Of a DNA stretch of 64,000 bases, positions 61,274 to 64,000 are shown piece after piece (the stretch's first letter is position 1; every line of letters begins with the position of its first letter). A model generated the notes under the pieces. It was not told the DNA's origin. It searched no databases and saw only the letters and a program-made list of their open reading frames with translations. A program made the translations under genes and the position numbers. Origin of the DNA: Massilia sp. YIM B02769 (GTDB taxonomy: Bacteria > Pseudomonadota > Gammaproteobacteria > Burkholderiales > Burkholderiaceae_D); contig NZ_JASNRC010000017.1 of NCBI RefSeq assembly GCF_030411995.1, positions 1 to 64,000 of the forward strand. Reading direction: 5' to 3'.

Positions 61274-63385
61274 TTATCCTTCGTATTGTTGTTGCGGCAG
61301 CACCTTGACGGTGTGCGATGCCTTGCCGTCCGGGCCGCGCACGATGTGCGTCTCGGCCGATGCCAGTTCTTCCAGCTTGTGGTGCAGGTCGACGATCAGC
61401 TGCATCGCGTTCGGCATGCTGCCATCCACCTGCGCGGTACCAGCCTCGGCCATGCGCATTTGCAGCTCGGTGTTCTTGAGGCCCAGTTCGATTTCCTTGA
61501 TCCGGACTTCCTTCTCCTTCAGCTGCAGGTCGATCAGCTTCAGCTTCGTGCTCGCCTCGAGTTCGGCCAGGTCGGTCTCGCGCTTGTACTCGGCGTCGCG
61601 CGCCTTGCCCTGCTGACGTTTGTCTTCCAGCTCCAGTTCCATCTTGGCCAGCACCTGCTCGGGCGTTTCCTGCGGCGGCTGCGGCGGCGTCGTGGCCGGA
61701 TCTGTCAGCAGGCGGTCAGCGCCCTGGATGTTCCCGGCCTTCAGCAGCATCTTGCCCAGCTGGTAGACGTTCTCCGGCGTGACCACGCCCAGCGGCGCGG
61801 CCTGCTGGAAGTAGGCGCCCATCATGTTCAGGAACTGGATCGTCTGCGACTTGTCGCCGGTGCCGAGGCCCACGTTCACCGTGACGCCCATGTCCGGAGA
61901 CCAGTTGCGCGGGTCGTATTCCACCCAGGTATCGCGCAGGCGGATCGTGCCGGGCTTGTCCTGGTATTCGCAGGTCAGGCGCAGCAGGCGCTTGCACAGG
62001 TCCTTGCATCCTGTCTCGCCGAAGATGCGCAGCATCATCAGCAGGCGGCGCTGGTCGCGCGCGTCTGCGATGCGGGCGCCGGCAGCAGTCTTGTTCAGGC
62101 TGTCGGCATCGAGGCCCTGGTTCAGCCGGCTGATGCCCACGCGCTCCTCGCGGACGGTGTTCGTCAGCTCGATACCCTGCAGCGATTCGTTGGCCACCAG
62201 CGTGGTTGCCAGCGGGCCGGCCGCAGCCTGCGACTTCATGCGCACAACCTTACCGATGCGCGTGGACAGCAGATCGTCGAGGTTCACCTGGCCGTCGATC
62301 GCATAGGTGGCCGGGTTGTTCGCCAGGTACAGCGAGTCCAAGTACTGCCGTTGCAGCGAGGTCTTGGTGTCCTGGATCGAAACGATCGGGTCGGCCAGGG
62401 CCATGCCGATGATGCGATGCGGCAGCAGGATCGGGGACCACAGGCTGTATTCGTGGTCATCGACTTCCTCGTTTTCGAGAATGTCGTTGCCGGCCATGAA
62501 CACGCGGCGCCATTCGGCGATGCCGTCGCCGTCGAAGTCCACCTTGACGAAGCCGAAGAACAGGGTCAGCTGCTGATTCGCGCCTTCGCCGTGGTCAGCC
62601 TGCATCAGGCGGTCGGGATCGATGGCGAAGTCGGCGTGCGCGGCCTGGTAATCCGACAGCGCATCCACGCGCGCGCGATCGAAGTCCATGCCCACCAGGT
62701 CGGAGCGCGTGTAGGTGCGCAGCTCGCCGATCGCGGTCACGTCAGCCATGCGCTTGGCGTGGCGCGACAGGACGAACGAATCCGGCTCGACGTTCTCGAT
62801 TCGGATGCCAACCGGACCACGGTCCACTTCTAGCTCCACGTCGTGCAGGCTCTGGCCCGGCGCGCTCGGGTCGTCCTTCGCGTCGTGGGTCAGCATGGTG
62901 ACGGCTGGATTCTCGACCAGGCCGGCCAACTGCATGTCGGTCAGGCCCTGGTAGCGCTCGCGCTTCTTGATGCGCGTGGAGTCCTGCCAGGAGCGCACGA
63001 TCCCGACCTTCGACAGCAAGCCATCCTTGATCCAGGTGTTGAACACCAGGAAGCCGTCGTTCTTCTCCTTGATCAGATGGTTGATGACGTCGGTGGCCTG
63101 GTCACAGTACGCTTCGTCGCCGATGGTCGTCGGTTTGAACTCGCAGATGTCGTCACCGGCGAAGAACGGCTCCAGCAGCGAGGGTAGGGCGCTCTCGACC
63201 ACCTCGAACACGTCCCAGCTCACGACCTGGCTGCGGCCGGCCACCTCGTTGCCCATCGGCTGGCCGTGGTAGTAGGCGAGGTTGCGCTCGCGCTCAGCAG
63301 CCAGCGCCGAGCCAGTCCAGGCGGCGCTTTCGCTCACCTCGTGGTCGACCGCGCTGCGCAGCTCGTCGTCGGTCATTTTGGTCAT
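61274..63385 (-). CDS. Phage portal protein (SU10-like)
   Basis: The protein has 703 residues. The N-terminal half is a podovirus portal: YYHGQPMGNEVAGRSQVVSW, LPSLLEPFFAGDDICEFKPT, then WSPILLPHRIIGMALADPIV and the crown-wing segments. The C-terminal 120 residues form a charged coiled coil (KMELELEDKRQQGKARDAEY), typical of the long-portal group. Twelve copies form the DNA gate. The ATG overlaps the terminase stop (ATGA). Confidence 0.85.
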   Translation of the reverse strand: MTKMTDDELRSAVDHEVSESAAWTGSALAAERERNLAYYHGQPMGNEVAGRSQVVSWDVFEVVESALPSLLEPFFAGDDICEFKPTTIGDEAYCDQATDVINHLIKEKNDGFLVFNTWIKDGLLSKVGIVRSWQDSTRIKKRERYQGLTDMQLAGLVENPAVTMLTHDAKDDPSAPGQSLHDVELEVDRGPVGIRIENVEPDSFVLSRHAKRMADVTAIGELRTYTRSDLVGMDFDRARVDALSDYQAAHADFAIDPDRLMQADHGEGANQQLTLFFGFVKVDFDGDGIAEWRRVFMAGNDILENEEVDDHEYSLWSPILLPHRIIGMALADPIVSIQDTKTSLQRQYLDSLYLANNPATYAIDGQVNLDDLLSTRIGKVVRMKSQAAAGPLATTLVANESLQGIELTNTVREERVGISRLNQGLDADSLNKTAAGARIADARDQRRLLMMLRIFGETGCKDLCKRLLRLTCEYQDKPGTIRLRDTWVEYDPRNWSPDMGVTVNVGLGTGDKSQTIQFLNMMGAYFQQAAPLGVVTPENVYQLGKMLLKAGNIQGADRLLTDPATTPPQPPQETPEQVLAKMELELEDKRQQGKARDAEYKRETDLAELEASTKLKLIDLQLKEKEVRIKEIELGLKNTELQMRMAEAGTAQVDGSMPNAMQLIVDLHHKLEELASAETHIVRGPDGKASHTVKVLPQQQYEG

Positions 63386-64000
63386 ACGATTCCCAGTGAT
63401 TGATAGTTGAGGCTGCCGCCCCACGGCTTTTCGATGTCGCCATACGCAATCGCGTGGCGCCGCATCATGTAGGCGTAGCGCACCGCGTCGAGCACGTCGT
63501 CGCGGGTCTTGTTGATCTTGCCTTTGTCGTCCCGGTGGTACTGCAGGAACTCGTCGAAGAGGTCGCGCAGGCCGGCGAACACCTTGAACCGGCCGCTCAT
63601 CATCAGATCGCGGATTTCGAACAGCCCGGCCTCAACGCCGTTGCCACCGTCCGGCCAAGTGGCCCGATCCATCAGCATGTTGAACCCGGCTTCCTCGTAG
63701 TACGCCTTCTGCTGCTCGCCGCTGCTCTTCTCGGTTTGCAGGCCATCGGACGGCCAGGCGGTGGGCACACCCTTGGCCCAAGACTTCACAGCGCCCCAGG
63801 CCTCGATTGGCTTGGTCTGCGCCTTCTTCCACGCCTTCGTGACGTAGAACATGTCGCCTTCGGGATCGAACACCAGCTGCACGTGCGCCTGCGGGTGGTC
63901 CCAGCCGAAGTCCATACCGTCGATGACGCGGAAGTGCTTCGGGATTGCGAACGGCTCGCAGGTGATGGCGTCTTCGGCCAGGTCGTAAATTCGTCCGTGT
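63382..64000 (-). CDS. Terminase large subunit, C-terminal part (continues beyond window)
   Basis: The frame is open at the window's right end; the visible 205 residues include the RNase H-like nuclease domain. The first catalytic Asp lies in RVIDGMDFGWDHPQAHVQLV and later acids in the region RDDVLDAVRYAYMMRR. The motor domain lies outside. The enzyme packages DNA through the portal encoded next, with which it overlaps by ATGA. It is distinct from the decayed terminase fragment at 6145. Confidence 0.85.
   Translation of the reverse strand, partial: HGRIYDLAEDAITCEPFAIPKHFRVIDGMDFGWDHPQAHVQLVFDPEGDMFYVTKAWKKAQTKPIEAWGAVKSWAKGVPTAWPSDGLQTEKSSGEQQKAYYEEAGFNMLMDRATWPDGGNGVEAGLFEIRDLMMSGRFKVFAGLRDLFDEFLQYHRDDKGKINKTRDDVLDAVRYAYMMRRHAIAYGDIEKPWGGSLNYQSLGIV

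Larger units (their letters stand above)
43025..64000 (-). mobile_element. Podovirus-type prophage (SU10-like morphogenesis genes), right end outside window
   Basis: A continuous leftward set runs from terminase, portal, scaffold and capsid through adaptor, tail and ejection proteins, an immunity-like module, tail fibre and lysis genes, with many ATGA overlaps. Capsid, portal and adaptor resemble the SU10-like podovirus families. There are no tail-tube, sheath or tape-measure genes, so a short tail is expected. No stop or frameshift was seen in its genes, so it may be functional. Integrase, early genes and attR would lie beyond 64,000. Confidence 0.85.

Overview
The window looks like a chromosome segment of a GC-rich betaproteobacterium of the Oxalobacteraceae (Massilia/Telluria-like). 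This is inferred from codon use, gene families and intergenic repeat style; no rRNA or marker gene in the window confirms it. It has three parts: a decaying prophage remnant (1 to about 6,420), a host core (about 6,600 to 42,900), and the late half of a well-kept podovirus-type prophage (about 43,000 to beyond 64,000).

The left remnant keeps the order of a lambdoid late-switch region, but almost every gene is broken: a PD-(D/E)XK phage nuclease, an antiterminator-position ORF with a stop codon, an intrinsic terminator, an odd 98-nt tRNA-like element, an HNH endonuclease that has lost its catalytic His, and a terminase large-subunit N-terminus cut just after Walker A. An AT-richer cargo block (573-3165) sits inside it. 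It encodes a lipoprotein whose reading frame breaks at a run of seven A, followed in the next frame by a LAS/MepA-type zinc peptidase domain. The two were probably one protein.

The host core carries an M1 aminopeptidase, detoxification genes (old yellow enzyme, Gdx-type SMR exporter, YghU glutathione transferase, AzoR plus pirin under a divergent LysR gene), and two large hybrid histidine kinases flanking an AraC regulator. It also has DMT and MFS exporters, a ParD-like antitoxin coupled to methionine aminopeptidase, ExoD, phosphatidylserine decarboxylase, a TonB-dependent receptor, an HD hydrolase, an RNase HI and a prolyl-oligopeptidase. Palindromic GTGGG/CCCAC repeats lie after several genes, including seven units at an exact 47-bp period. 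A lower-GC two-gene cassette (34,978-36,478) pairs a TOPRIM-like protein with a caspase/CHAT-like peptidase through an overlapping start and stop. It is the best candidate here for an undescribed, possibly anti-phage, system.

The right prophage is read mostly leftward: terminase, portal, scaffold, SU10/DUF5309-like capsid, adaptor, tail and ejection proteins, then tail fibre and lysis genes (holin, endolysin, Rz with nested Rz1). Between the ejection proteins and the tail fibre lies a module laid out like P22 immI: divergent ribbon-helix-helix repressors over repeated operator-like sequences, with two antirepressor-type genes (Bro-N and Rha). Integrase and the right attachment site are outside the window.
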